Assembly: GCF_013386115.1 (NCBI RefSeq)
Contig: NZ_JACAOR010000002.1
Location: forward strand, 183,881 to 247,880
Source of the DNA: Pseudomonas gingeri
GTDB taxonomy: Bacteria; Pseudomonadota; Gammaproteobacteria; Pseudomonadales; Pseudomonadaceae
Direction: 5' to 3'
DNA: 64,000 nt
In this document: in pieces, positions 49,666 through 58,457 of the stretch
Numbering within the stretch: the first letter of the stretch is position 1
Layout: the number at the start of each line of letters is the position of its first letter
Made by a program: the position numbers and the translations under genes
The notes under the pieces: model-generated
What the model was told of the DNA's origin: nothing
Seen by the model: only the letters and a program-made list of their open reading frames with translations
Database searches by the model: none

Positions 49666-50937
49666 CGACAACAACCGCCCCAACCCATCCAGCAATCGCT
49701 GCAACGCGCCCTGGTTGGCCTGCATCACCTTCAACCCCGCCTCCGCCATCTTCTGCGCATCCCGCGGCAGTTCGAACAGGCGCTGCACCGCCACCGCCAG
49801 CCCTTCGGCATCGTCCACTTCCTGCAATGCTCCCGCTTCGCGCATCAACGCGGCGATCTCGAGGAAGTTGAACAGGTGCGGCCCGCTCAATACCGGTTTG
49901 GACAAGGCCGCCGGCTCCAGCAGGTTGTGCCCGCCATTGGGCACCAGGCTGCCGCCGACAAAGGCGCTGTCCGCCAGGGCATAGAGAAACAGCAACTCGC
50001 CCATGGTGTCGCCGAGCAGCACCGAAACCTGTGCGCTGACCGGTTCGGCGGTGGAGCGCCGAACAGTGGGGAAACCCTGCTGCCGGCACAATTCGAAGAC
50101 ACTGTTGAAGCGCTCCGGATGCCGGGGCACCAGGATCAGCAAGGCATCCGGATGACTGGCCAGCAGTTGCCGATGCGCCGCCAGGACCACCTCGTCCTCG
50201 CCCTCGTGGGTGCTCGCGGCGATCCACACCGGCCGCTGCTGTGCCTGCCATTGCCCGCGCAGCTCGGCGGCACGCGCCAGCAATTGCGGATCGATACTCA
50301 GGTCGAACTTGATCGAACCGGTGACCTCGACGGATTCCGGACGCGCGCCCAATTGCCGGAAACGTTCGGCCTCGGCCTCGGTCTGCACCGCGATCAGGCT
50401 CATCTCCTCCAGCATCGGCCGGGTCAGCCGGGCAAACCGGGCGTATCCCCTGGCCGAACGCGCCGACAGCCGCGCATTGGCCAATGCCACCGGAATCCCG
50501 CGCCGGGCGCACTGATGGATATGGTTGGGCCACAGCTCGGTTTCCATGATCACCGCCAGCCTGGGCCGTATCGCATCGAGAAAGCGCGCCGCGGCCCAGG
50601 GCAGGTCGTAGGGCAGGTAGCAATGCTGGATACGCGGCTCACTGGCGAACAGTGCCTTGATCCGCTCCGAACCGGTGGGAGTCATGCAGGTCACGGTGAT
50701 CGGCACCTGCGGGTACTGCGCCAGCAACGCGCGGATCATCGGCGCGGCGGCAATGCTCTCGCCCACCGACACCGCGTGGACCCAGATACCGTCCGGGCGC
50801 ATCGGTGGCAGGCCACGGGCAAAACGTTCACCGATACGCCGGGCATAGGCCGGAGCCTTGCGTGCCCGCAACCATAGACGCAACGCCACCAGCGGCAGCC
50901 CCAGATGAAACAGCAAGGTGTAGAGAGTTCTATTCAT
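49660..50937 (-). CDS. waaA: 3-deoxy-D-manno-octulosonic acid transferase
   Basis: Adds Kdo to lipid A, joining lipid A to the LPS core. The 425-residue GT-B enzyme has an N-terminal membrane anchor (LYTLLFHLGLPLVALRLWLRA), the HAVSVGES motif with the likely catalytic Glu, ETELWPN, GSIKFDL and the nucleotide-sugar site LVPRHPERF ... PNGGHNLLEPA. ATG at 50937 gives the family length; the frame continues upstream as an artefact into the LysR gene region. The stop codon lies inside a REP arm. Confidence 0.96.
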   Translation of the reverse strand: MNRTLYTLLFHLGLPLVALRLWLRARKAPAYARRIGERFARGLPPMRPDGIWVHAVSVGESIAAAPMIRALLAQYPQVPITVTCMTPTGSERIKALFASEPRIQHCYLPYDLPWAAARFLDAIRPRLAVIMETELWPNHIHQCARRGIPVALANARLSARSARGYARFARLTRPMLEEMSLIAVQTEAEAERFRQLGARPESVEVTGSIKFDLSIDPQLLARAAELRGQWQAQQRPVWIAASTHEGEDEVVLAAHRQLLASHPDALLILVPRHPERFNSVFELCRQQGFPTVRRSTAEPVSAQVSVLLGDTMGELLFLYALADSAFVGGSLVPNGGHNLLEPAALSKPVLSGPHLFNFLEIAALMREAGALQEVDDAEGLAVAVQRLFELPRDAQKMAEAGLKVMQANQGALQRLLDGLGRLLSL

Positions 50938-50959
50938 GGCGGCGGAGTTTACTGTGTTT

Positions 50960-51844
50960 TCAGCCGATCGCCTGCAGGTGTTCGGCAAAACGTTCGGCCA
51001 GCCAGCGCGCGGCCGGGCCCAGGGGCTCGTCACGCCGCCAGACCAGTTCCACCACCAGCGCCGGCGGGGTCCATTCGCTGACCAGCTCGACCATCTGCCC
51101 CTGGTACGTCGGGTACTGCACCACATGCCGCGGCAACCAGGCCCAGCCGAGACCGCGGGCCAGCCACTCGGCCATGACGTAGAAACTGTCGGCGCGCCAG
51201 ACCTGCGGACTGGCCGCCTCGCCACCGGGATACACACTCGAGGGCGTGGACATCAGCAATTGCCGGTGCCGTGCCAGTTGCTGGGCGTCGACGCGACGGG
51301 TCGCCGCCAATGGGTGCCCGATGCCACACACCGTGACCATTTCGATACTGCCCAGCACCCGCCGCTCGAGGGCCTCGGGGATCTGGTCGTGATAGAACAG
51401 CAGCCCGAGATCGGCGCGCCGCTCCACCAGCTTGCGCGCCACATCGCCCTGGGCGGCGCTGGTCAGTTGCACTTCCAGGCTGGGAAAGCGGTTGGCCAGC
51501 GCCTCCAGGCTGTCGATCACCGGCTGATAGGGCATCGCCTCATCCTGGGCCAGGCGCAGGCTGGCTTCCTCGCCGCGCATCAGCGCCAATGCTCGGCCAT
51601 TGAGGCGTTCGCACTGGCGCAGGACTTCACGGGCTTCCTCCAGCAACGCCTCGCCGGCTTCGGTCAGGCGCGGCTGGCGACCGCTGCTACGCTCGAACAG
51701 GCTGACCCCCAGGTCGGCCTCCAGCAGGGCAATCGCCGAACTGATCGCCGATTGCGCCTTGCGCTGATGACGGGCCACCGCGGAAAACGAACGCTGCTCG
51801 GCAACGCTGACAAACAGGCGCATCTGCTCCAGGTTCCATTGCAT
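50960..51844 (-). CDS. LysR-type transcriptional regulator
   Basis: A 294-residue LysR-family regulator with an N-terminal winged helix-turn-helix (MRLFVSVAEQRSFSAVARHQRKAQSAISSAIALLE) followed by a co-inducer domain. It is divergent from the SMR transporter gene with 108 bases between them, so it probably controls that gene. The gap holds CTCAAACTCAGATAG but no sure LysR box. ATG at 51844 (MQWNLEQ) is preferred to a frame start four codons upstream. Confidence 0.9.
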   Translation of the reverse strand: MQWNLEQMRLFVSVAEQRSFSAVARHQRKAQSAISSAIALLEADLGVSLFERSSGRQPRLTEAGEALLEEAREVLRQCERLNGRALALMRGEEASLRLAQDEAMPYQPVIDSLEALANRFPSLEVQLTSAAQGDVARKLVERRADLGLLFYHDQIPEALERRVLGSIEMVTVCGIGHPLAATRRVDAQQLARHRQLLMSTPSSVYPGGEAASPQVWRADSFYVMAEWLARGLGWAWLPRHVVQYPTYQGQMVELVSEWTPPALVVELVWRRDEPLGPAARWLAERFAEHLQAIG

Positions 51845-51952
51845 GCTGACACCCAACCTATCTCAAACTCAGATAGGTAATGACTTTACCCCATCTGGGC
51901 AATGTCTAAAATGCCGATCTCATCAGCAGGCCCAGACACGAGAGATCGCTCC

Positions 51953-52285
51953 ATGAATGCTTACTACTACCTCGCCATCGCCATTTGCGCCGAAGTCATC
52001 GCCACCGTCTCCATGAAAGCGGTCAAGGGCCTGAGCACGCCCCTGCCGCTGACGCTGATCATCGTCGGCTACGCCACGGCGTTCTGGATGCTGACCCTGG
52101 TGGTGCGCACGGTACCGGTGGGCGTGGCCTACGCGGTGTGGGCGGGCATGGGCATCGTCATGGTCAGCGTCGCCGCGCTGTTTCTCTACGGGCAGAAGCT
52201 GGATATCCCGGCCATACTCGGCATGGCGCTGATCGTCCTCGGCGTGGTGGTGATCCAGCTGTTCTCGAAAACCGCCGGACATTGA
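51953..52285 (+). CDS. Small multidrug resistance (SMR) transporter
   Basis: Four-helix proton antiporter of 110 residues. The essential membrane Glu is E14 in AICAEVIATVSMK, and the second-half motif YAVWAGMGIV matches the EmrE/SugE family. Substrate cannot be told from sequence: quaternary ammonium or guanidinium compounds are usual. ATG at 51953 is chosen over an upstream frame from 51902. Divergent from a LysR regulator. Confidence 0.92.
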   Translation: MNAYYYLAIAICAEVIATVSMKAVKGLSTPLPLTLIIVGYATAFWMLTLVVRTVPVGVAYAVWAGMGIVMVSVAALFLYGQKLDIPAILGMALIVLGVVVIQLFSKTAGH

Positions 52286-52355
52286 TGGCAGGCAAATCGC
52301 CGATTCCCGCGAATCTGTATACTGCGACCCTGCTCATGAAAACCGAGGTCGCCGC

Positions 52356-53531
52356 ATGCCATCCGCTATTTCCACCGATGTCCTGATTGTCGGCGCCGGC
52401 GTCGCCGGCCTCTGGCTGAACGCGCGCCTGCGTCGCCAGGGTTTTTCGACGGTACTGGTGGAGAGCGCCAGCCTAGGCGGCGGGCAAAGCGTGAAGTCCC
52501 AGGGCATCATCCATGGCGGCGCCAAATACGCGCTGCACGGCGCCCTGACCGGCGCCTCGGAAGCCATCGCCGACATGCCCCGCCGCTGGCGCGAGGCCCT
52601 GGCCGGCAGCGGCGAGCTCGACCTGAGCGGCGTGCGCCTGCTGTCCGATGCCCATTACCTGTGGTCCCCCGGCACCCTCGCCGGCAATCTCACCAGTTTC
52701 TTCGCCAGCAAGGCGGTGCGCGGACGGGTCGACCAGGTCAAGGGCGACCAGTTGCCACCGGCCCTGCAGCACCCGAAGTTCAAGGGCAAGGTCTATCGCC
52801 TGGCCGAACTGGTAATCGACGTTCCCAGCCTGATTGCGCGTCTCGCCGAATTGGCGGGCGACGGCCTGCTGGCCGGGCAGAAGATCGAACCACTGCTGGA
52901 CAATGGCCAACTGGTCGGCCTGCGGGTCGACGAGCGCGAGATCCGGGCCCAGCGCATCGTGCTCAGCGCCGGGGCGGGCAACGCCGATCTGCTGGAGGCC
53001 CTGGGCCTGAGCCAGCCGGCCATGCAGAAGCGTCCGTTGCACATGGTGCTGGTCAAGGGCCCGAGCCTCAAGCCGCTGTATGCCCACTGCCTGGGCGGCG
53101 GGCCCAAGCCACGGATCACCGTGACCACCCACCCGGCGGCCGATGGCCAGTGGGTCTGGTACCTCGGCGGCGATATTTCCGAAGCCGAAGGCGTCGCACG
53201 CGAACCCGCCGAGCAGATTGCCACGGCACGCAAGGAACTGGGCAACCTGCTGCCCTGGATCGACCTGAGCCAGGCCCGATGGGCCACCCTGCGCGTCGAT
53301 CGCGCCGAACCCCTGCAGTCCGGCCTGACCCGCCCGGACAACGCCTTTCTCGCCGAGCAGGATCGCCTGCTGGTGGGCTGGCCGACCAAGCTGGCCCTGG
53401 CGCCGGACTTCGCCGACCGGGTACTCGCCAGCCTGCAACGGGACGGTATCCAACCCGGCCATCCGCCGGCGTTACCCGAACTGCCAAGGCCGCCCATGAC
53501 GCAAACCGCCTGGGAGCAACTGCTGCCATGA
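52356..53531 (+). CDS. FAD-dependent oxidoreductase (DAO family)
   Basis: A 391-residue flavoprotein with the N-terminal FAD-binding motif VLIVGAGVAGLWLNARL and an interior LSAGAGNADLL typical of the D-amino acid oxidase/glycerol dehydrogenase group. GGGQSVKSQGIIHGG is the segment near the flavin. Substrate unknown. It overlaps the next gene by four bases (ATGA), so the pair is translationally coupled. From memory the same pair follows the SMR gene in P. aeruginosa. Confidence 0.87.
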   Translation: MPSAISTDVLIVGAGVAGLWLNARLRRQGFSTVLVESASLGGGQSVKSQGIIHGGAKYALHGALTGASEAIADMPRRWREALAGSGELDLSGVRLLSDAHYLWSPGTLAGNLTSFFASKAVRGRVDQVKGDQLPPALQHPKFKGKVYRLAELVIDVPSLIARLAELAGDGLLAGQKIEPLLDNGQLVGLRVDEREIRAQRIVLSAGAGNADLLEALGLSQPAMQKRPLHMVLVKGPSLKPLYAHCLGGGPKPRITVTTHPAADGQWVWYLGGDISEAEGVAREPAEQIATARKELGNLLPWIDLSQARWATLRVDRAEPLQSGLTRPDNAFLAEQDRLLVGWPTKLALAPDFADRVLASLQRDGIQPGHPPALPELPRPPMTQTAWEQLLP

Positions 53532-54340
53532 GCCTGCCGACCCTGCACGACCTGCACCGCCCCCTCGGCAGCACCGGCCTGAGCGTTTCGCCACTGGGCC
53601 TGGGCACCGTGAAGCTGGGCCGCGACCAGGGCGTCAAATACCCCAGCGGCTTCCAGATCCCCGACGACCAGGAGGCCCGCCAGTTGCTCAAGCTGACCCG
53701 CGACCTGGGCATCAACCTGATCGATACCGCCCCGGCCTATGGCCGCAGCGAAGAACGCCTCGGCCCGCTGCTGCGCGGGCAGCGTCACGAATGGGTGATC
53801 GTCAGCAAGGTCGGTGAAGAGTTCGAGGCCGGCCAATCGCGCCACGACTTCAGCGCCGGGCACACCCGCCTGTCCGTCGAACGCAGCCTGCAACGCCTGG
53901 AAACCGACTTTATCGACCTGGTGCTGGTGCATTCCGACGGCAACGACCTGGCGATCCTCGAACAGAGCGGCGTCTACCAGACCCTCGCCGAGCTGAAGCG
54001 CGAAGGCAAGATCCGCGGCTTCGGCTTTTCCGGAAAAACCGTCGAAGGGGGTTTGAAGGCTCTGGAACAAGGCGATTGCGCCATGATCACCTACAATCTG
54101 AACGAACAGGGCGAGCGGCCGGTCATTGACTATGCGACGGCCCACGGCAAGGCGATCCTGGTCAAGAAGGCCCTGGCCAGCGGTCACGTCTGCCTGAGCC
54201 CGGGCACCGATCCGGTACGGGCCAGCTTCGAATTGTTGTTTGCGCAGCCCGGCGTTGCCAGTGCTATTGTCGGCACCATCAACCCGCTGCACCTCGCCCA
54301 TAACGTTGCGACAGTAGCCCGGGTCATTCGCCAGAACTGA
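53528..54340 (+). CDS. Aldo/keto reductase
   Basis: A 270-residue NADPH-dependent aldo-keto reductase barrel: LGLGTVKLGR at the start, catalytic pair D and Y in NLIDTAPAYG, and VIVSKVG with the Lys; the His is in LVLVHSDG. The ATG overlaps the stop of the FAD oxidoreductase. The two may act on one substrate in turn, oxidising then reducing, but the compound cannot be read from the sequence. Confidence 0.9.
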   Translation: MSLPTLHDLHRPLGSTGLSVSPLGLGTVKLGRDQGVKYPSGFQIPDDQEARQLLKLTRDLGINLIDTAPAYGRSEERLGPLLRGQRHEWVIVSKVGEEFEAGQSRHDFSAGHTRLSVERSLQRLETDFIDLVLVHSDGNDLAILEQSGVYQTLAELKREGKIRGFGFSGKTVEGGLKALEQGDCAMITYNLNEQGERPVIDYATAHGKAILVKKALASGHVCLSPGTDPVRASFELLFAQPGVASAIVGTINPLHLAHNVATVARVIRQN

Positions 54341-54381
54341 TGCCGCCCACGCGGCCGACCCCGACGCAAGAAGGAGCCGAC

Positions 54382-55347
54382 ATGCCGCGAACGCTGATAA
54401 GAAAGAACCCCAGCAACTTCAAGACCCTGCCGTTATTCGTCGAGGCGACGCCCGAAGGCCTGAGCTACCAGAGCGTCGGGATGCCGCTGAACTTCGCGCA
54501 AACCCTGCACAAGCGCAAGCCGGTGAGCGTCGCTGATGCCGAGCGTTTCGCCCTGGAACTGGCCAACCTCGGCGTGTCGGTACGCCTGACCCTGCACTGG
54601 CAGAACCGCGACTACTGGGTACTGGTCCGGCAACGCCGGCAGGACCGTGGCGATGTGGTGCTCAAGCTGATTTCCGGGTATGTCCCGGCCCAGGAACTGA
54701 ACCTGCCGTTGCACACCGCCATCCAGGAAATCGCCGAGGAATGCCTGCTGGAGACACCGGAAGGCTGGCTGAGCGGACGCTTCAACGACACCTGGCTACC
54801 GGCGCCCTACTCCGCGGCCCTGCATTACCGCGAGGCCCTGCCCTTTCGCCTGACGCCGCTGTCGGGCTCGGCATTGCCGGTGCGTTGCGGCGCGCAACAG
54901 CTGATGGAGCGACCACGGGCCTATGTGCACCTGCCCACCGCATCGCTGCAATTGATCTACGACCTGCGCCTGGATGTGCCCAGGGAAGCCAAGTCCCTGA
55001 GCCTGTTCCATGTCGATGAGCGACTGGAAAACGATGAACTGGTGGCTCGCCTGGATCGCGGACGTCCAGACCTCTATCTGATGCCGCTGAAGGACGGACA
55101 ACCCTGCGCCGAGCTGTACACCCTGAAGAAGGACCAGCTGATTCCGGCCAGCACCCGCGGCCTGTACCTGGCGGAAAGCTTTGCCCAACAGGAAGGCTGG
55201 CTGGTGCGCGACGAACGGATTCGTTGGAAGGACTGGGTGCGCCAGCAAGGGCTGGCCCCCGTGGAGAAGGACTCGAAACTCAAGCGCCTGACCGGCAAGG
55301 CCCGGCAGATCCTGCGCAAGATCGTACCGGCCAAGGCCCGGCGCTGA
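54382..55347 (+). CDS. Conserved protein with degenerate Nudix-like segment
   Basis: I do not recognise an established function. The 321-residue protein holds, at about residues 110-140, TAIQEIAEECLLETPEGW, laid out like a Nudix box (Gly, Glu, RExxEExG) but with the Arg and several Glu missing, so catalysis is unlikely. The C-terminus is basic (LKRLTGKARQILRKIVPAKARR), suggesting binding to membrane or nucleic acid. AAGGAG precedes ATG 54382. It follows the AKR gene by 41 bases; probably the same transcript. Confidence 0.72.
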   Translation: MPRTLIRKNPSNFKTLPLFVEATPEGLSYQSVGMPLNFAQTLHKRKPVSVADAERFALELANLGVSVRLTLHWQNRDYWVLVRQRRQDRGDVVLKLISGYVPAQELNLPLHTAIQEIAEECLLETPEGWLSGRFNDTWLPAPYSAALHYREALPFRLTPLSGSALPVRCGAQQLMERPRAYVHLPTASLQLIYDLRLDVPREAKSLSLFHVDERLENDELVARLDRGRPDLYLMPLKDGQPCAELYTLKKDQLIPASTRGLYLAESFAQQEGWLVRDERIRWKDWVRQQGLAPVEKDSKLKRLTGKARQILRKIVPAKARR

Positions 55348-55365
55348 CGGGAAAAAACGTCCCCT

Positions 55366-55391
55366 GCAGGAGCCGGCTTGCCGGCTCCTGC
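55366..55391. repeat. Single REP palindrome
   Basis: GCAGGAGCCGG CTTG CCGGCTCCTGC, perfect 11-base arms, between two convergent genes. It is a lone REP related to the CCGGC arms elsewhere in the window and may also act as a terminator. Confidence 0.85.
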
Positions 55392-55437
55392 CAGGTGGGA
55401 CCGTCGACACAGGGCCGTCGGACGGGCCCGGCGCGTG

Positions 55438-56859
55438 TCAGTTGCTGCGGATCTTCTCGACAATCGCCGTCGTCGAGCTGTTCTCCACCAGGCCCAGCAC
55501 TTTTACCGTACCGCCGTAGGCCGTGACGATGCCGGCACCGACCACCTGGTCGATCCCGTAGTCTCCCCCCTTGACCAGCACATCGGGCTTGACCTGCGTC
55601 AGCAGGTTTTCCGGAGTGCCTTCGGGGAAGCTGATCACCCAGTCCACCGCGCCAAGGCCGGCCAGAACCGCCATGCGTCGGTCGACGCTGTTGATCGGCC
55701 GTCCCGGACCTTTCAGGCGACTGACCGAGGCATCGTCGTTGACCGCGACGATCAGTCGATCGCCCTGGGCCCGCGCCTGTTCCAGATAGGTCACATGCCC
55801 GGCATGCAGGATGTCGAAGCAGCCATTGGTAAAGACGATTTTCTCGTTGTGTGCCCGAGCGTCATCCACCGCCAGCAACAACTGCTCCAGCCCCAGCACA
55901 CCGCGCTCGGAACCTTCCTCACGCTGGATGGCGCGGCGCAGTTCCGGCGCGCTGATGGCCGCCGTGCCCAGCTTGCCGACCACGATGCCCGCCGCCAGGT
56001 TGGCCAGCGCCACCGCGTGCGGCAACTCCTCGCCCGCGGCGATCGCCGCCGCCAGGGTGGAGATCACGGTATCGCCGGCACCGGTCACATCGAACACTTC
56101 CCGGGCCCGGGCCGGCAGATGCAGCGCCGGATGATCCGGACGCAGCAGGGTCATGCCGTGCTCGCCACGGGTCACCAGCAAGGCGCCGAGGTCCAGGTCC
56201 TGCATGAGCTTGGCACCCTTGGCGACCAGCTCATGTTCGTCGGCACAACCGCCGACGATGGTTTCGAACTCGCTGAGGTTCGGCGTGATCAGGCTGGCTC
56301 CGCGATAGATCGAGAAGTCCTTGCCCTTGGGATCGGCGAGCACCGGAATACCCCGGGCACGCGCCGCCTGGATCAGCGCCTGGTGATTTTTCAGCGCACC
56401 CTTGCCGTAGTCGGACAGCACCAGCACCTTGATGCCTTCGAGCAGGCCATCCACTTCAGCCCCCAACGCCAGGGCGTCGGTGGCGAACGGCTCCTCGAAA
56501 TCAATGCGCAGCAGTTGCTGGTGACGGCTCATGACCCGCAGCTTGACGATGGTCGGCTGGTGCGCGATGCGCTGGAACAACGCCCGCACGCCCGCACCCT
56601 TGAGGCTGTTGGCCAGGCTGTCGGCGGCCTCGTCGTCACCGGTGACACCCACCAGGGACGCCGGCGCGCCGAGGGCGGCAATGTTGAGGGCGACGTTGGC
56701 AGCACCGCCCGGGCGGTCTTCGATCTGCTCGACCTTGACTACCGGTACCGGTGCCTCAGGGGAAATCCGTGAGGTACCACCATGCCAGTAACGGTCGAGC
56801 ATGACATCGCCGACCACCAAGACAGGGGCTTGATCGAATCGCGGCATGGACAACTTCAT
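55438..56859 (-). CDS. hldE: Bifunctional heptose kinase/adenylyltransferase HldE
   Basis: Makes ADP-heptose for the LPS inner core in two steps. The 473-residue protein joins an N-terminal ribokinase-type kinase (VVGDVMLDRYWHG; RPGGAANVALN; DVTGAGDTVISTLA) to a C-terminal nucleotidyltransferase (FTNGCFDILHAGHVTYLEQAR). ATG at 56859 gives the family length; the frame extends six codons upstream. cysC lies 64 bases upstream on the same strand. Confidence 0.96.
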   Translation of the reverse strand: MKLSMPRFDQAPVLVVGDVMLDRYWHGGTSRISPEAPVPVVKVEQIEDRPGGAANVALNIAALGAPASLVGVTGDDEAADSLANSLKGAGVRALFQRIAHQPTIVKLRVMSRHQQLLRIDFEEPFATDALALGAEVDGLLEGIKVLVLSDYGKGALKNHQALIQAARARGIPVLADPKGKDFSIYRGASLITPNLSEFETIVGGCADEHELVAKGAKLMQDLDLGALLVTRGEHGMTLLRPDHPALHLPARAREVFDVTGAGDTVISTLAAAIAAGEELPHAVALANLAAGIVVGKLGTAAISAPELRRAIQREEGSERGVLGLEQLLLAVDDARAHNEKIVFTNGCFDILHAGHVTYLEQARAQGDRLIVAVNDDASVSRLKGPGRPINSVDRRMAVLAGLGAVDWVISFPEGTPENLLTQVKPDVLVKGGDYGIDQVVGAGIVTAYGGTVKVLGLVENSSTTAIVEKIRSN

Positions 56860-56923
56860 GGAGCAACCCACATACAAAATGAACAGGGGCGCGATATTAA
56901 CACAGGGTTGCCGCAGGCTAGTT

Positions 56924-57574
56924 CTATGGCTTCAAGTGACTGGCTTCGCCGTCGGAAATTGTGCGTTTATTGATCAGAAACGCCAGAAGCGCCTGGGTGC
57001 AGTCCTCCAGGGACATGGACGTGGTATCGATTTCACAGTCGGCATCCAGCGGTGCCTCGTAAGGACTGTCGAGACCGGTAAAATCCTTGATCCGCCCCGC
57101 CAGCGCCGCCTTGTACAGCCCCTTGGGATCACGCTGGGCGCAGACATCGAAGGGCGTGCTGACATAGACGCAGGAGAACTCCTGCGGCTGGAACAGCGAC
57201 CTGGCGACCTCACGGTCAGCGCGGAACGGCGAGATCGCCGAGACGATCACGATCAACCCGGCATCGACCATCAGCCGCGCCACCTCGGACACCCGGCGGA
57301 TATTTTCCTTGCGGGCCCTGGCGGACATTCCCAGGTCGCTGCACAAGCCATTGCGCACGTTGTCGCCATCGAGCAGGAAGGTGTGCAGGCCGCGCCGGTT
57401 GAGTTGCAGTTCCAGCTCGTTGGCCAAGGTCGACTTGCCGGAACCCGAGAGCCCCGTGAGCCAGATGCAGCAGGGTCGCTGATGCTTGATCGCAGCCCGC
57501 CGGGCCGTCGACAACGCCAGGGTATAAGGACGGATCTGCGGTTTTTCCAGGGGGATCGTTGCCAGTCTATTCAT
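56924..57574 (-). CDS. cysC: Adenylylsulfate kinase CysC
   Basis: Phosphorylates APS to PAPS, the sulfate donor. The 216-residue protein has the P-loop GLSGSGKST at residues 41-49, LLDGDNVRNGLCSDLGMS, and the substrate region YVSTPFDVCAQRDPKGLYK. The N-terminal 30 residues exceed the core. It begins eight bases inside the end of the sulfotransferase, so the pair are translationally coupled: PAPS made here is probably used by that enzyme and not for sulfate assimilation. Confidence 0.93.
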   Translation of the reverse strand: MNRLATIPLEKPQIRPYTLALSTARRAAIKHQRPCCIWLTGLSGSGKSTLANELELQLNRRGLHTFLLDGDNVRNGLCSDLGMSARARKENIRRVSEVARLMVDAGLIVIVSAISPFRADREVARSLFQPQEFSCVYVSTPFDVCAQRDPKGLYKAALAGRIKDFTGLDSPYEAPLDADCEIDTTSMSLEDCTQALLAFLINKRTISDGEASHLKP

Positions 57575-58271
57575 AGCCCAGTAGCTCATAGTCTCGTTGG
57601 TAGACACGACGTACCAGTCGACGGGTTCTCACCGAGCAGAAATCCCTGACCGGCTCCTGACGTCGTTGGCGTGAATGATTGAGGTGCGGCAATGCTGAGT
57701 CGACGCCGATCCGGTCGCAGACAGAGCGGAAATCCTGTTCCAAGTGCTCCTGGTAGCCGATGAAGTCCAGGGCCAGATGTCCGAGCGAGTCCACGAGAAA
57801 GTCAGTCTGGGGAGCGAAATGCATTTGTTTCTGAACGTTCTCGGGGTGCAGCCAGCGATGAACGAAGTCGTCGAAATCACGGTACGAAGTCACCAGGTGG
57901 CGCGCAGCCATATCCCGCCGACACGGCTCGTTGCCCCTGAGAAAGGCATAGGCCGAGTAGGCTCGTTCCAGGGGATCACGCACGAAAGCGAACTTGAAAC
58001 TGCTGGCGTATTGCTCGGGAAACTGATGTTCATACCAGTGCAGCGGCAGATGCCCGGGATGCCAGCCACCGAACAACGCCCCGCAGACACTGCTGCCCGC
58101 ACACTTGGGAACATGAATGAACAGACAGGCGCGCTCGACAAACAACTCGGGAAACTGAACATTGCCGGACATCGCCTTGTTGACGACCTGCCGATCGACG
58201 ACCGACAAGCGCCCCAGCAGGAACTCCCGCTGAGGCTTGGGCATGAGTTTCCATAGGTAGCGCTGCAACAT
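57567..58271 (-). CDS. Sulfotransferase family 2 protein
   Basis: PAPS-dependent sulfotransferase of 234 residues. The 5'-phosphosulfate loop is IHVPKCAGSSV near residues 52-62 and the 3'-phosphate site is VRDPLERAYSAYAFLRG near 96-112. It has no signal peptide or membrane helix. The acceptor is unknown; the position between hldE and msbA makes an LPS or other surface sugar likely. The start has only a weak ribosome binding site, and the 186-base region upstream to msbA contains a strong hairpin only. Confidence 0.82.
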   Translation of the reverse strand: MLQRYLWKLMPKPQREFLLGRLSVVDRQVVNKAMSGNVQFPELFVERACLFIHVPKCAGSSVCGALFGGWHPGHLPLHWYEHQFPEQYASSFKFAFVRDPLERAYSAYAFLRGNEPCRRDMAARHLVTSYRDFDDFVHRWLHPENVQKQMHFAPQTDFLVDSLGHLALDFIGYQEHLEQDFRSVCDRIGVDSALPHLNHSRQRRQEPVRDFCSVRTRRLVRRVYQRDYELLGYE

Positions 58272-58422
58272 TCCAGTACCTGCGCGAAAGGGATAGCCCT
58301 TCCGTTGATATAGAGGGTTCGTTGCAGAACCATAACAATCGAGGTGTCTGAAAATATTTAGCGATGGTCAAGCTGTGTAAAGATCCCGATACAAAGCCCT
58401 GACGTATTGCACGCAGGGCCTG

Positions 58423-58449
58423 CCCGGGAGTGAATCACTCACTCCCGGG
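58423..58449 (-). terminator. Hairpin after msbA
   Basis: Perfect 11-base arms CCCGGGAGTGA / TCACTCCCGGG with an ATCAC loop, starting nine bases after the msbA stop codon. No T-run follows, so it is probably a Rho-linked 3' end or RNA-stabilising hairpin. Confidence 0.6.
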
Positions 58450-58457
58450 AGCCTGGA

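Noticed and set aside
49660..51237. A 525-codon waaA starting within the LysR gene
   Set aside because: The first 100 codons are antisense-like Arg/Trp-rich sequence; the family start MNRTLYTLLFHLGL lies at 50937.
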